Both the position numbers and the translations under genes were made by a program. DNA of 64,000 bases from Amycolatopsis suaedae (GTDB lineage: Bacteria; Actinomycetota; Actinomycetes; Mycobacteriales; Pseudonocardiaceae): the NCBI RefSeq assembly GCF_004214935.1, contig NZ_SFCC01000006.1:62001-126000 (forward strand), in the 5' to 3' direction. The notes beneath the pieces are model-generated. The model did not search any database and was not told the origin of the DNA. It saw only the letters and a list, made by a program, of their open reading frames with translations. Of the stretch, positions 34,920 through 43,804 are shown piece after piece; position 1 is the stretch's first letter; each line of letters begins with the position of its first letter.

Positions 34920-35527
34920 CGGGCGGTGAACCGGACCCTGGTGCCCGGCGTGAGCAGGTTCGGCGGGTCGCGTTCGACGTCCCACACCGGCAGCGACGTC
35001 CGGCCGATCAGCCGCCAGCCGCCCGGCGAGCTGTGTGGGTAGACCGCCGTGTACTCGCCGGCCACCGCGACCGATCCGGCGGGCACGCGGGTGCGCGGGC
35101 TCGGCCGCCGGGAGACGTGCAGCGCGGGTTCCAGCCCGGTCAGGTAGGCGAAACCCGGTGCGAAACCACAGAAGGCGACGACGTAGGACCCGGCCTGGTG
35201 CCGCCGGACGACCTCCTCGACCGGCAGTCCCGCGTCACCGGCCACCTCGATGAGGTCCGGCCCGTCGTAGTGCACCGGCACGACCACCTCGGCGGCCTCG
35301 GTATCCGTGGTGTCCACAGTGGAACGCCCGAGCAGGTCCTCGGTGAGCCGGTCCAGCCGGGTACGGCCCGGGTCGAACCGGACGAGCAGGGTCCGTGCCG
35401 CCGGCACGAGTTCGACCACGCCGTCGGGCGGATCCCGGTCGAGGCAGGCATGCAGGCCCAGCACGTCGGCCGGCCGGTCGAAGTCCACCAGCACGGCACG
35501 CGCACCGTAGGGCAGGAGCCGGATCAC
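34916..35527 (-). CDS. pxpB: 5-oxoprolinase subunit B
   Basis: A 203-residue protein of the KipI/PxpB family (allophanate hydrolase subunit 1 fold). The conserved core VVAFCGFAPGFAYLTGL (about 115-131) and the closing PGGWRLIGRTSLPVWDVERDPP (167-188) are present. It pairs with PxpC. The GTG start at 35527 overlaps the pxpA stop. A KipI-like role as kinase inhibitor is unlikely given the complete pxpABC set. Confidence 0.92.
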   Translation of the reverse strand: MIRLLPYGARAVLVDFDRPADVLGLHACLDRDPPDGVVELVPAARTLLVRFDPGRTRLDRLTEDLLGRSTVDTTDTEAAEVVVPVHYDGPDLIEVAGDAGLPVEEVVRRHQAGSYVVAFCGFAPGFAYLTGLEPALHVSRRPSPRTRVPAGSVAVAGEYTAVYPHSSPGGWRLIGRTSLPVWDVERDPPNLLTPGTRVRFTAR

Positions 35528-36282
35528 GGCGTCTCGACGAACGATCCGATGTGGACACCGGCGTCACGCAGGCCCTGCCGGATCCGCTCGGCCAGCTCGA
35601 CCGCGCCCGGCGTGTCACCGTGTACGCACAGCGAATCAGGGTCGAGCTTCAGGTCGGTCCCGTCCTGGGCGACGACCGTGCCGGTGGTCGCCATCGTCAC
35701 CGCCCGGCCGGCCACCTCACCGGCGTCGTGCAGGACCGCGCCGGGTAGCTTCCGCGACACCAGCAGGCCGTCCGCGGTGTAGGCCCGGTCGGCGAAGGCC
35801 TCGGCGTACGAGGCGATCCCGGCCTCGGTGGCCTTCCGGGCCATTTCCGAGCCCGGCGGGCACAGCAGTGCCAGGCCGGCGTCGAACCGGCGGATGGCCT
35901 CGACCACCGCGGCCGCTTGCTCGGCGTCGACCGCGGCCGTGTTGTACAGCGCGCCGTGCGGCTTGACGTACCGCACCCGGGTGCCCGCCGCCCTGGCGAA
36001 CGCCTCGAGTGCGCCGATCTGGTAGAGCACGTCGTCGGCGAGGTCGTCCGGCGCGACGTCCATCGCGCGCCGCCCGAATCCGGCCAGGTCGCGGTAGGCG
36101 ACGTGGGCGCCGATGACGACGCCGCGTTCGGCCGCGCGTTCGCAGACCCGCCGCATCACCGAGGGGTCCCCGGCGTGGAAGCCGCACGCGACGTTCGCGC
36201 TCGTCACGATGTCGAGCATGGCGTCGTCGTCGCCCATCTTCCAGGCGCCGAAGCCCTCGCCGAGGTCGCTGTTGAGGTCCAT
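35524..36282 (-). CDS. pxpA: 5-oxoprolinase subunit A (LamB/YcsF family)
   Basis: A 252-residue protein of the LamB/YcsF family, the subunit that opens the 5-oxoproline ring. Clear motifs: MDLNSDLGEGFG (1-12), TSANVACGFHAGDP (27-40), GAHVAYRDLAGFGRR (58-72) and KPHGALYN (107-114). Length is typical. Its ATG directly abuts the stop of the DUF1445 gene, so the whole run from the carrier to pxpC is one operon. Confidence 0.93.
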   Translation of the reverse strand: MDLNSDLGEGFGAWKMGDDDAMLDIVTSANVACGFHAGDPSVMRRVCERAAERGVVIGAHVAYRDLAGFGRRAMDVAPDDLADDVLYQIGALEAFARAAGTRVRYVKPHGALYNTAAVDAEQAAAVVEAIRRFDAGLALLCPPGSEMARKATEAGIASYAEAFADRAYTADGLLVSRKLPGAVLHDAGEVAGRAVTMATTGTVVAQDGTDLKLDPDSLCVHGDTPGAVELAERIRQGLRDAGVHIGSFVETP

Positions 36283-37077
36283 TCAGATCACCCTGAACTC
36301 GCTGTCGAGACGGTCGGTGATGAACATGTGGCCGGGCGCGTGGGTGATCGCGAACGGCGGGCGGGACGCCATCAGCGCCGCCTGCGGGGTCACGCCACAC
36401 GCCCAGAACACCGGCACGTCGCCGGGCAGCGGGTCGACCGGGTCACCGAAGTCCGGCTTGGCGAGGTCGGCGATGCCGAGCGCGGACGGGGCCCCGATGT
36501 GCACCGGCGCGCCGTGCACGGCAGGCATCGCGCGGGTGATCCGCACCGCGTCGTCGATCCGGTCGGCGGGGATGTAGCGCATCGAGACCACCAGCGGCCC
36601 GTGCAGCCTGCCGGCCGGTTCGCACTCCTGGTTCGTCACGTACATCGAGACGTTGCGGCCCTGGTCGAGGTGCCGCAACGGGATCGCCTCGGCGGCGAGC
36701 GCGGACTCGAAGGTGAAACTGCAGCCGATGGAGAACGCGACCATGTCGTCGCGCCACCAGCGGCTCACGTCGGACGCCTCGCTGGTCAGCTGGCCGTTCT
36801 CCCAGATCCGGTAACGCGGGAGGTCGGTGCTCAGGTCGGCGCCCTCGGCCAGCCGGGTGGACGGGTCGCCGGGATCGCTGACGTCGAGCACCGGGCAGGG
36901 GGCGGGATTGCGCTGGCAGAACAGCAGGACGTCGTAGGCCCAGAAGTCCGGGACGGCGATCAGGTTGGTCTGGGTGAAGCCGTTCGCCCAGCCGGTGGTC
37001 GGCAGGTCGGTGCCTGCCCGGAACAGTGCTCGTGCCTCGGCGGGGGACAGCGTCGCGGGTTCGTCGAACGTGGTCAC
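36283..37077 (-). CDS. DUF1445 family putative hydro-lyase
   Basis: A 264-residue DUF1445 protein, often called putative hydro-lyase; some homologues are D-glutamate cyclases, which make 5-oxo-D-proline. Family stretches present: [16 protein letters not shown] (about 25-41), [13 protein letters not shown] (about 112-124) and [12 protein letters not shown] (about 221-232). The GTG at 37077 has GGGAGG about 4 bases upstream. A cyclase producing 5-oxoproline next to pxpABC would feed the same pathway, so D-glutamate or a related compound may be degraded here. The catalytic role is inferred. Confidence 0.87.
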   Translation of the reverse strand: MTTFDEPATLSPAEARALFRAGTDLPTTGWANGFTQTNLIAVPDFWAYDVLLFCQRNPAPCPVLDVSDPGDPSTRLAEGADLSTDLPRYRIWENGQLTSEASDVSRWWRDDMVAFSIGCSFTFESALAAEAIPLRHLDQGRNVSMYVTNQECEPAGRLHGPLVVSMRYIPADRIDDAVRITRAMPAVHGAPVHIGAPSALGIADLAKPDFGDPVDPLPGDVPVFWACGVTPQAALMASRPPFAITHAPGHMFITDRLDSEFRVI

Positions 37078-37087
37078 GGTTCCTCCC

Positions 37088-38332
37088 TCAGGTGAGTTCG
37101 CGGCCGCGGGTCTCCGGCAGGCCGAGCAGTGCCAGTGCGGCGACGGTGTACCCGACCGCGCCGAACACCATCGCACCGCCCGCGCCGAGGAACCCGACGA
37201 CGGTCGGGAAGACCGCGCCGATCGCGCGGCCGAGGTTGTAGGTGAAGCCCTGGCCGGTGCCGCGCAACGCCGTCGGGTACAGCTCGGCGAGGAACGCGCC
37301 GAACCCGCTGAAGATCGCCGACATCGAGAAGCCGAGCGGGAAGCCGAGGAACAGCACGAGAGTGTTGGCGCCGTTGGGAATCTGGGTGTAGGCCACGATC
37401 AGGCCCGCGGAGAGCACGGAGAACAGCAGGAACGTCTTCTTGCGGCCGAGCAGGTCGGTGAGATAGCCGCCGGTGACGTAGCCGATGAACGCGCCGGAGA
37501 TGAGGAACGCCAGGTAACCGCCGGTGCCGATGACGGTCAGGCCGCGGGCGGTCTTGAGGTAGGACGGCAGCCAGGTCGCCAGCGTGTAGTAACCGCCCTG
37601 GACACCGGTGGCCAGCAGCGCGGCGAAGAACGTCGTCTTCAGCAGGTCGGGCTTGAAGATGCCGGCCAGTGAACCGCGTTCCTTGACCACCCGCCGTTCG
37701 GCGGCGACCGGTGCGTCCTGGACGTTGCGCCGGACCCACAGCACGAGCAGCGCGGGGATGACGCCGGTCCAGAACATGACCCGCCAGGCGACGTCCGGGC
37801 TCCAGACGCTGAACACGATCGTGTAGACGACGACCGAAAGGCCCCAGCCGACGGCCCACGCGCTCTGCACGAACGCCACGGTGCGGCCGCGGTACTTCGC
37901 CTGTGCGTACTCGGCGACCAGCGCGGCGCCCGCCGCCCACTCGCCACCGAAGCCCAGCCCCTGCAGCGCGCGGAAGATCAGCAGCGTCTCGAAGTTCGGC
38001 GCGAATCCACATGCGACGGTGAAGATCGTGTACATCGCGATGGTGAGCTGCAGCGTCCGGACGCGGCCGATGCGGTCGGCCAGGATGCCCGCGCCGATGC
38101 CACCGATCGCGGAGACGACCAGCGTCGTCGTGCCGAGCAGGCCCGCCTCGCCGCCGGACAGGCCGTAGTACGCGGTGATCGCGGCGAGGCCGAGCGGCAG
38201 GGTCTGGTAGTCGAACGAGTCGAGGCCGTACCCACCGAACGCGCCGACGAACGCGCGGCGCCCGCGTGAGCCGAGGGTTCGGAACCAGGCGAACGGCCTG
38301 GTGTCTTCCGTGGTGGTGGCTGTCGCGTCCAT
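37088..38332 (-). CDS. MFS transporter of the sugar/aromatic-acid symporter type
   Basis: A 414-residue major facilitator with twelve predicted helices. Diagnostic loops: [16 protein letters not shown] (about 80-95), [22 protein letters not shown] (118-139), [12 protein letters not shown] and a second-half [14 protein letters not shown]. The family imports small organic acids with protons. The ATG at 38332 has GGAGG four bases upstream. First gene of the pxp operon and divergent from the GntR gene, so it probably imports 5-oxoproline or its precursor; the substrate is inferred from context. Confidence 0.88.
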   Translation of the reverse strand: MDATATTTEDTRPFAWFRTLGSRGRRAFVGAFGGYGLDSFDYQTLPLGLAAITAYYGLSGGEAGLLGTTTLVVSAIGGIGAGILADRIGRVRTLQLTIAMYTIFTVACGFAPNFETLLIFRALQGLGFGGEWAAGAALVAEYAQAKYRGRTVAFVQSAWAVGWGLSVVVYTIVFSVWSPDVAWRVMFWTGVIPALLVLWVRRNVQDAPVAAERRVVKERGSLAGIFKPDLLKTTFFAALLATGVQGGYYTLATWLPSYLKTARGLTVIGTGGYLAFLISGAFIGYVTGGYLTDLLGRKKTFLLFSVLSAGLIVAYTQIPNGANTLVLFLGFPLGFSMSAIFSGFGAFLAELYPTALRGTGQGFTYNLGRAIGAVFPTVVGFLGAGGAMVFGAVGYTVAALALLGLPETRGRELT

Positions 38333-38379
38333 GGCACCTCCGGGGTGTACCTCATCGTGTCACGGCTCACACTGTAGGT

Positions 38380-38392
38380 ATTGTTCAACAAT
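38380..38392. promoter_or_regulatory. Candidate GntR operator (ATTGTT-C-AACAAT)
   Basis: A 13-bp perfect dyad in the divergent gap between the MFS and GntR genes, 48 bases before the MFS start. FadR/FCD-type GntR proteins bind short palindromes of this kind. Confidence 0.55.
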
Positions 38393-38398
38393 TCCACA

Positions 38399-38421
38399 AG
38401 AGGATTAGTCGCTGGTCCTCT
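38399..38421. promoter_or_regulatory. Second inverted repeat, AGAGGA-N11-TCCTCT
   Basis: A spaced dyad just upstream of the GntR start, overlapping the region where the GntR promoter -35 would lie. Possibly an autoregulatory site. Confidence 0.4.
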
Positions 38422-38431
38422 CGTATGGCGA

Positions 38432-38437
38432 TAACAT
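38432..38437 (+). promoter_or_regulatory. Leaderless -10 box of the GntR gene
   Basis: TAACAT ends seven bases before the GTG at 38445, and no ribosome binding site precedes that codon. This geometry fits a leaderless transcript. Confidence 0.45.
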
Positions 38438-38444
38438 CGACCTC

Positions 38445-39122
38445 GTGTCCATGCGTGAGCTCGAGGCGGACCGCGGCATGCTCGGCCGCACCAGCACGGC
38501 GGAACGGGTCGCGGCCGTCCTGCGGACGCGGATCGCCGAGGGGTTCTTCGCGCCCGGCGTACGGCTGTCGGAGCAGGACATCGGCACGGCCCTCGGGGTT
38601 TCCCGCAACACGCTGCGGGAGGCGTTCCGGCTGCTCACGCACGAGCGGCTGCTGAGCCACGAGCTGAACCGCGGCGTGTTCGTCCGGGTGCTGACCGTCG
38701 AGGACGTCGTCGACCTCTACAAGGTGCGCAAGCTCGTCGAGTGCTCGGCGGTCCGTTCACTGACCGAACGGCCGGCGACCTACGACAAGCTCGCCGGGAC
38801 GGTCGAGGACGGCCGCCGGGCGGAGCGGGAGCAACGCTGGCGCGACCTCGGGACGGCGAACATCCGCTTCCACGCCGCGATCGCCGAGCTGGGCGGCAGC
38901 GCGCGGATCGTCGAGCTGATGAGCGGCATCTTCGCCGAGTTGCGGCTGGTGTTCCACATGATGGCCGACCCCCGGCGGTTCCACGAGCCGTACCTGAAGC
39001 GCAACGCGGAGATCCTGGAGCGGATCGCCGCGGGCGACGGCCCGGGTGCGGAGGCCCTGCTGGCGAAGTACCTCGACGACGCCGAGCGGCAACTCGTCGA
39101 GGCCTACGCGGAGCGGGCTTAG
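38445..39122 (+). CDS. GntR family transcriptional regulator (FadR/FCD type)
   Basis: A 225-residue regulator: winged helix at about 15-80 (LRTRIAEGFFAPGVRLSEQDIGTALGVSRNTLREAFRLL) and an all-helical FCD effector domain at about 90-220 with likely metal-binding residues (D133-type region NIRFHAAIAELG and HEPYLKRNAEI). FCD domains bind small carboxylates. Divergent from the MFS-pxp operon with two dyads in between, it most likely represses that operon until the substrate appears. A GTG start at 38445 is used; the ATG two codons later is equivalent. Confidence 0.9.
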   Translation: MSMRELEADRGMLGRTSTAERVAAVLRTRIAEGFFAPGVRLSEQDIGTALGVSRNTLREAFRLLTHERLLSHELNRGVFVRVLTVEDVVDLYKVRKLVECSAVRSLTERPATYDKLAGTVEDGRRAEREQRWRDLGTANIRFHAAIAELGGSARIVELMSGIFAELRLVFHMMADPRRFHEPYLKRNAEILERIAAGDGPGAEALLAKYLDDAERQLVEAYAERA

Positions 39123-39150
39123 CTACGCCACCGGTGCCGTGCGGTTTGCT

Positions 39151-39199
39151 CCCAATGTGGCATTGGGGGACTTGAAGTTCCCCAATGCCACATTGGGGG
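39151..39199. repeat. Paired CCCAATG hairpins, inverted copies
   Basis: CCCAATG-TGG-CATTGGG (39151-39167) and CCCAATG-CCA-CATTGGG (39181-39197 region) are each perfect 7-bp hairpins and are reverse complements of one another; both are followed by GGACTT. They can also pair as one longer stem. This resembles REP/BIME-like or miniature repeat units. Confidence 0.7.
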
Positions 39200-39292
39200 A
39201 CTTTGCTGGGTGGCGGGGTTGTCTCGTTCGTGGTGGCTGCTGGGTCTGCCGGGCCGGATGTGACTGGTGAGGCGGCGACGTCCGGCGAGAAG

Positions 39293-39345
39293 GGTGTGAA
39301 GGTCCCCTTCATCACGTGAGACGACAGAAACTCGGCCTTCACACC
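39293..39345. repeat. Nested inverted repeat around GGTGTGAAGG
   Basis: GGTGTGAAGG (39293-39302) pairs with CCTTCACACC (39336-39345), enclosing 33 bases. Within it, TGAAGG-TCC-CCTTCA forms an alternative small hairpin, so two exclusive structures are possible. Confidence 0.55.
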
Positions 39346-39399
39346 GAACAACGGGCCATCCACCCACGTATCCGCGGCAAGCAACACCGGACTATGGCC

Positions 39400-39415
39400 G
39401 TGAAGGGGCCTTCAC
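39400..39415. terminator. Hairpin GTGAAGG-GG-CCTTCAC, likely terminator
   Basis: A perfect 7-bp dyad 35 bases after the stop of the response-regulator gene (minus strand). It shares its GAAGG/CCTTC core with the neighbouring repeat. Confidence 0.45.
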
Positions 39416-39449
39416 TTGCTTCGGGCGGCGGCCGAGGAGCAACCCCGGC

Positions 39450-40094
39450 TTACGCCCGCAGGTAGGCGAGCACCGCGAGCACCCGCCGGTGGCCGGTGTC
39501 GGTCGCGGGCAGGCCGAGCTTGCTGAAGATGTTGCCGATGTGCTTGTGGACGGCGCCGTCGCTGATGACCAGCAGGTCTCGGATCGTCGCGTTCGAGTGC
39601 CCCTCCGCCATCAGGCCGAGGACCTCCCGCTCCCGTGGCGTGAGGGCCCGCAGCGGATCGTCGTCCCGGCGCCGGGTCAGCAGCTGGGCGACGACCTCCG
39701 GGTCGATCGCCGTCCCACCGGCGGCCACCCGCCGCAGCGCGTCGAGGAAGTCGGCCACCTTGCCCACCCGCTCCTTCAGCAGGTAGCCGACGCCGCCGGT
39801 ACCGCCGGACAGCAGCTCGGTCGCGTAGCTCTCCTCGACGTGCGCCGAGAGCACGAGGACGGGCAGGCCCGGCCACCGCTCGCGGGCGTCGACGGCGGCA
39901 CGCAGGCCCTCGTCGCGGAACGTCGGCGGCATCCGGACGTCTGCCACCACGACGTCGGGACGGTCCTCGGCGACGGCTTTCAGCAGGTCATCGGGGTTGT
40001 CGACGGCCGAAGTGACCTCCATGCCCTCGGCCCGCAGCAGGTGGGTGAGCCCTTCCCGCAGGAGGGCGTCGTCCTCGGCGATCACGATGCGCAC
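39450..40094 (-). CDS. NarL/LuxR family response regulator
   Basis: A 214-residue two-component regulator. The receiver has the acidic pair EDD (7-9), phospho-acceptor Asp52 (VVADVRMP), Ser/Thr at LSAH (about 83) and Lys in LLKERVGK (about 105). The LuxR helix-turn-helix is LTPREREVLGLMAEGHSNATIRDLLVISDGAVHKHIGNIFSKLGL (about 150-194). It starts with GTG three bases after the kinase stop, so the pair is co-expressed. It most likely controls the ABC exporter operon it belongs to. Confidence 0.93.
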   Translation of the reverse strand: MRIVIAEDDALLREGLTHLLRAEGMEVTSAVDNPDDLLKAVAEDRPDVVVADVRMPPTFRDEGLRAAVDARERWPGLPVLVLSAHVEESYATELLSGGTGGVGYLLKERVGKVADFLDALRRVAAGGTAIDPEVVAQLLTRRRDDDPLRALTPREREVLGLMAEGHSNATIRDLLVISDGAVHKHIGNIFSKLGLPATDTGHRRVLAVLAYLRA

Positions 40095-40097
40095 GCC

Positions 40098-41291
40098 CTA
40101 TGTTCCCGTAGGGATCGCCACCTTCAGGACGGTAGGTCCCCCAACCGGGCTGTCGACCGTGGTGGAACCGTCGAACGCGGCGACCCGCCGCCGGATCCCG
40201 CTCAGCCCGGTGCCGGCCGACTCGTCGGCGCCGCCCCGCCCGTCGTCGGTGACCTCGATGACGAGCACGCCCGCGTCGTCCCGCAGGCTCACCGTGATCC
40301 GGTCCGCCCCGCTGTGCTTGACGGCGTTCGTGAGTGCCTCGGCCACCACGAAGTACGCGGCGGCCTCCACCGCGGCCGGGAGGCGGGGTACCGGGTGCTC
40401 GTCGACCGTGCAGGGGATCGGACAGTGCGCCGCCAGCGACCGGACGGCACCGGAGAGCCCGTGGTCGGCCAGCACGGGCGGGTAGATCGCGCGTACCACC
40501 TGCCGGAGTTCGGCGAGCGCGTCGGTGGCCGCGTTCTGCGCGGTGAGCACCAGGGGAAGCGCCGAACCGGGGTCACGGCGCAGCGCACGTTCGACCATGC
40601 CGAGCTGCATCACCACCGCGACCAGCCGGTTCTGCGTTCCGTCGTGGAGGTTGCGTTCGATCCGGCGCAACTCGTTGCCGTGTGCCTCCAGCGCGGCTGC
40701 CCGGGTCGCCGTGACCTCCGCGAGGCGTTCGGCCAGCGACTGCTTCGACGGTCCGAGCCGGGCCGCGCTGACCCTCGCGTACCACCGGGCCAGCGGGCCG
40801 ACGGCCACGCCCAGCAGGCCGTACAGCACGGCGATGCCCAGCGCGAGCAGCGCGTCGCCCCAGGACCGCACCGGAGTGTCCACTGTGGTGGTGACGCCGG
40901 GAAAGGCCCACCAGAACCCGGCGATCACCAGGTTCTGCAGCACCCCGACGGGTGAGCCGATCGCCACCGCACCACCCAGCAGGCCCGCCCCGGCCTGCAA
41001 CGCGACCCACTGGGCGTCGCGGCGAGCGGGCCTGCTCGCCGCGACGGTGGCCAGGTCGTCCTCCGTGGACGGTGGCGGCTGCGGAATCGTCGTGCCGAGG
41101 AACCGGCCGACCCGGCCACGTTCGCGGGCCGCGAGCCCCCGGGCGAGCCGCACGACGTGGGGCAGCAGCGGCAGCGTGACGACCAGCGCCACGCACAGGA
41201 CCATCGCCAGCAGCACCGCCAGCGCCTGGAAACCGACCAGCGCGCCGACGGCGAGGAATCGCCAGGCCCCCGGCCACGATCGTTCGCTCAC
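40098..41291 (-). CDS. Sensor histidine kinase (HisKA_3 family)
   Basis: A 397-residue kinase. The N-terminus has four hydrophobic stretches in two pairs (about 12-45 and 97-165) and a short loop, as in the actinobacterial 'putative sensor' domain. The phosphorylated His216 lies in RRIERNLHDGTQNRL, and the ATPase domain shows ALTNAVKHS and DDGRGG motifs. GTG 41291 is chosen because GGAG lies six bases upstream; an ATG 14 codons earlier overlaps the permease stop. Encoded right after the ABC permease, it may sense a cell-envelope-active compound, in the style of antibiotic-resistance modules. Confidence 0.9.
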   Translation of the reverse strand: MSERSWPGAWRFLAVGALVGFQALAVLLAMVLCVALVVTLPLLPHVVRLARGLAARERGRVGRFLGTTIPQPPPSTEDDLATVAASRPARRDAQWVALQAGAGLLGGAVAIGSPVGVLQNLVIAGFWWAFPGVTTTVDTPVRSWGDALLALGIAVLYGLLGVAVGPLARWYARVSAARLGPSKQSLAERLAEVTATRAAALEAHGNELRRIERNLHDGTQNRLVAVVMQLGMVERALRRDPGSALPLVLTAQNAATDALAELRQVVRAIYPPVLADHGLSGAVRSLAAHCPIPCTVDEHPVPRLPAAVEAAAYFVVAEALTNAVKHSGADRITVSLRDDAGVLVIEVTDDGRGGADESAGTGLSGIRRRVAAFDGSTTVDSPVGGPTVLKVAIPTGT

Positions 41292-41329
41292 GGTGTGCTC
41301 CTCGGTGCGGGTTCGCGGCAATGGTGGCA

Positions 41330-43801
41330 TCACGCGCCGGAGCCGACCGCGTCGACCGGACGGCCGCGCATGGCCGACCGTGCCGCGAACCCGATCGAGC
41401 AGAACCCGATCACGGCGGTGACCAGGACGATCGCCCCGTACAGCAGTGGATCGACGGTGGGCAGTGCCTGCCCGGTCGTGGCCAGGCTGATGCCGACCAG
41501 CGGCACCGCCGCCACCGCGGTCCCGATCACCGTCGCCGCACCCACCACGACCCCGGCCTCCAGCGTCATCATCCGCCGGACGTGCCTGCGGCTGGTGCCG
41601 ATCAACCGCAGCATGGCGAACTCACGTGCCCTCGCCCCGGTGGCCATCACCAGCGTGTTCACCACGGCGATCACGAGGTACAGCAACAGCAGGCCGTTGG
41701 CGACGAGGTTCGTGGCGGACTGCTGGTCTCCCTGGCCGGCGGCGAACGCCGGCCGGTCGAGCACGCTCAGGCCGGGGTACCGCTGCGCGAGGGCCCGCAA
41801 TGCGGCTTCGTCGCCGCCGGATACCAGGATCGCGTCGTCGAAGCCGGTTTCCGTGTGCCGGGCCAGCAGGTCACGCGGGGTGGTGACGTCACCGAACCCG
41901 AGTCCGTTGGCGTAGACCGCCACCACCCGGAGGTCCCGTTCGGTGCCGTCCCCGAGGTAGACCCGGACGGTGTCGCCGACCTCGGCCCCGGCGGTGCCCG
42001 CCGCCGTCGTGCTCAGCGCGACCGTGTCACCACGCAGCTCGCCGAGCGATCCCGCCGTCACAGCGAGGTCCATTGTGGACGCTGTATGCTCCGGCTCGAT
42101 CCCCTGCGCGGCGAACGATTCGACCTCGATCTGGTCGAACATCGGGTACTCCACCAAGACCTGACTGCGGACCACGGGCAGCGCCGACCGGACCGCCGGC
42201 ATGCCGCGGACCGTCTCGGCGATCTCCGGGGACAGCCCCGCACTGCCGCCGGACAGCACGAAGTCCGCGGTCACCCCCGCCCGGGCCTGCTCGGCCGAGG
42301 CGGCCTGCGAGGTGGTGAGGGTGAACAGCTGCACGGCGGCCATCGCCACGGCCAGCGCGAGCGGGACGACCGCGGCGCTGAGCCTGCGGGCGTTGGCGTT
42401 GCTGTTGGCGACCGCGAGGTGGCCACTGATCCGGCCGCGACGCAGGACCGGTGCGGCCACGGCGGTGGCCAGCCGCATCAGGTACGGCCCGAGCAGCGCG
42501 GTGCCGACCATCAGCAACAGCACCGAACCGGCCGCTCCGCCGAGGCCGCCGATGCCCGGCACCAGCATGGGCACCACCGTCCCGGCCACGGCGCCCGCCG
42601 CGAGGAGCACGAAGCCGCAGGTCCGCCGGACGGTGCCCAGCCGTGGGGGTTCGACGGCCGCCTCGACCAGTGCGTCGACCGGCTTTTCCCTGGCCAGGCG
42701 CCGGGCGGCGAAGTACCCGGCTGCCCAGCCGCCGAGTACGCACAGGATCAGCGCGACCGCCGCGGGTGCCGGGCTGAACGCGAGTTCGAAGTCCGGTGGG
42801 AGCACGCCGATCCCGGCGAAGGCGTCCCGGAGCAGTCCGGCGACGGCGAACCCCGGCAGGCACCCCAGGACCGCGCCGGTCACGGAGACCAGCAGTACCT
42901 CGGCGCCGATCATCCGGTGGATCTGCCTCGGTGTGGCCGCGATCGCCCGCAGCACCGCAAGTTCCCGCCGGCGTTGCTGGATCGACAGGCCGAGCGTCGA
43001 GGCGACGACGAACAACACGATCATGGCGACGGTTCCGATGAGCGAGGCCGACAGCACGGTCAGGAATCCCCGTGCCTGGCCGATGTCGAGGAACTCGGCG
43101 TCACCGATCTCCCGCCCGGTGTAGCTGACCAGCCCCAGTTCCGCGGTGATCCGGTCGGCCACCGCGGCGGGGTCCGCACCCGGTTCGGTGAGCACACCGA
43201 CCGCGGCGATCTGGCCGGACAGCCGGGCGGCTGTCTCGTCGGTGACGAACACGGCCGACTGGCGCCGCAGCGACGGGGCCGAGGCAAGGCCGACCACCCG
43301 GAAGTCCGAGGGCACCGCGCCGACCGTGACCGTCACCGTGTCCCCAATGGACAGTCCGGACCCGGGATCGAGGACGGCTTCGTCCGGCGCTTCCGGTTGC
43401 CTGCCCGCGGTCAGCGTGAACGGTGCCAGCCGCGCGGACGACCAGCCGTGTGCGTACACCGGGACACTTCGCGGGCGGGACAGCAGGTTCACCTCGACAC
43501 TGCGGTCCGGCACCGCCGCCGCGACCCCGGGCACCCGGGCGATCCGCTCCACCGCGTCGCCGGGCACCGGCACCCGTTCGGCGAACGAGGTCGACGGTCC
43601 CTCGGTCCCGTCGAACTCCTGCTTGCCCCCCACGACGACCTGCGCGGCCGCGTAGCGTTCCGCGGTGACGCCGGAACGCAGCCCGGACTCCAGCAGGACA
43701 CCGCTGGCAGTGATCACCGCCGCACCGAAGAACAGGGCGACGAAGGCGGCGACGAATCCGCCGCGGCGAGCCCTGATCGTTCTCCAGGCGAGGTCGAACA
43801 C
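41330..43801 (-). CDS. ABC transporter permease with two FtsX domains
   Basis: An 823-residue MacB/FtsX-type permease. Helix 1 at 14-35 is followed by an extracellular MacB_PCD-like domain (about 36-255), then an FtsX domain of three helices (about 255-390, with QQRRRELAVLRAIAATPRQI), more helices, a second outer domain (about 480-690) and a second FtsX unit (about 690-810, with ARAREFAMLRLIGTSRRHV). Such exporters move peptides or lipids, or act as mechanotransmitters. It starts with GTG three bases after the ATPase gene stop. Confidence 0.9.
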   Translation of the reverse strand: MFDLAWRTIRARRGGFVAAFVALFFGAAVITASGVLLESGLRSGVTAERYAAAQVVVGGKQEFDGTEGPSTSFAERVPVPGDAVERIARVPGVAAAVPDRSVEVNLLSRPRSVPVYAHGWSSARLAPFTLTAGRQPEAPDEAVLDPGSGLSIGDTVTVTVGAVPSDFRVVGLASAPSLRRQSAVFVTDETAARLSGQIAAVGVLTEPGADPAAVADRITAELGLVSYTGREIGDAEFLDIGQARGFLTVLSASLIGTVAMIVLFVVASTLGLSIQQRRRELAVLRAIAATPRQIHRMIGAEVLLVSVTGAVLGCLPGFAVAGLLRDAFAGIGVLPPDFELAFSPAPAAVALILCVLGGWAAGYFAARRLAREKPVDALVEAAVEPPRLGTVRRTCGFVLLAAGAVAGTVVPMLVPGIGGLGGAAGSVLLLMVGTALLGPYLMRLATAVAAPVLRRGRISGHLAVANSNANARRLSAAVVPLALAVAMAAVQLFTLTTSQAASAEQARAGVTADFVLSGGSAGLSPEIAETVRGMPAVRSALPVVRSQVLVEYPMFDQIEVESFAAQGIEPEHTASTMDLAVTAGSLGELRGDTVALSTTAAGTAGAEVGDTVRVYLGDGTERDLRVVAVYANGLGFGDVTTPRDLLARHTETGFDDAILVSGGDEAALRALAQRYPGLSVLDRPAFAAGQGDQQSATNLVANGLLLLYLVIAVVNTLVMATGARAREFAMLRLIGTSRRHVRRMMTLEAGVVVGAATVIGTAVAAVPLVGISLATTGQALPTVDPLLYGAIVLVTAVIGFCSIGFAARSAMRGRPVDAVGSGA

Positions 43802-43804
43802 GGC

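Larger units (their letters stand above)
39123..39449. other. Repeat-rich intergenic region (327 bp)
   Basis: Between the ends of the convergent GntR and response-regulator genes. No gene is supported. It is filled by three hairpin-forming elements, listed separately at 39151-39199, 39293-39345 and 39400-39415. The region looks like an insertion site for small dispersed repeats; at least one hairpin probably terminates both flanking genes. Confidence 0.6.

Noticed and set aside
39151..39199. CRISPR-like repeat array
   Set aside because: There are only two units, they are inverted rather than direct, and there are no spacers or cas genes.
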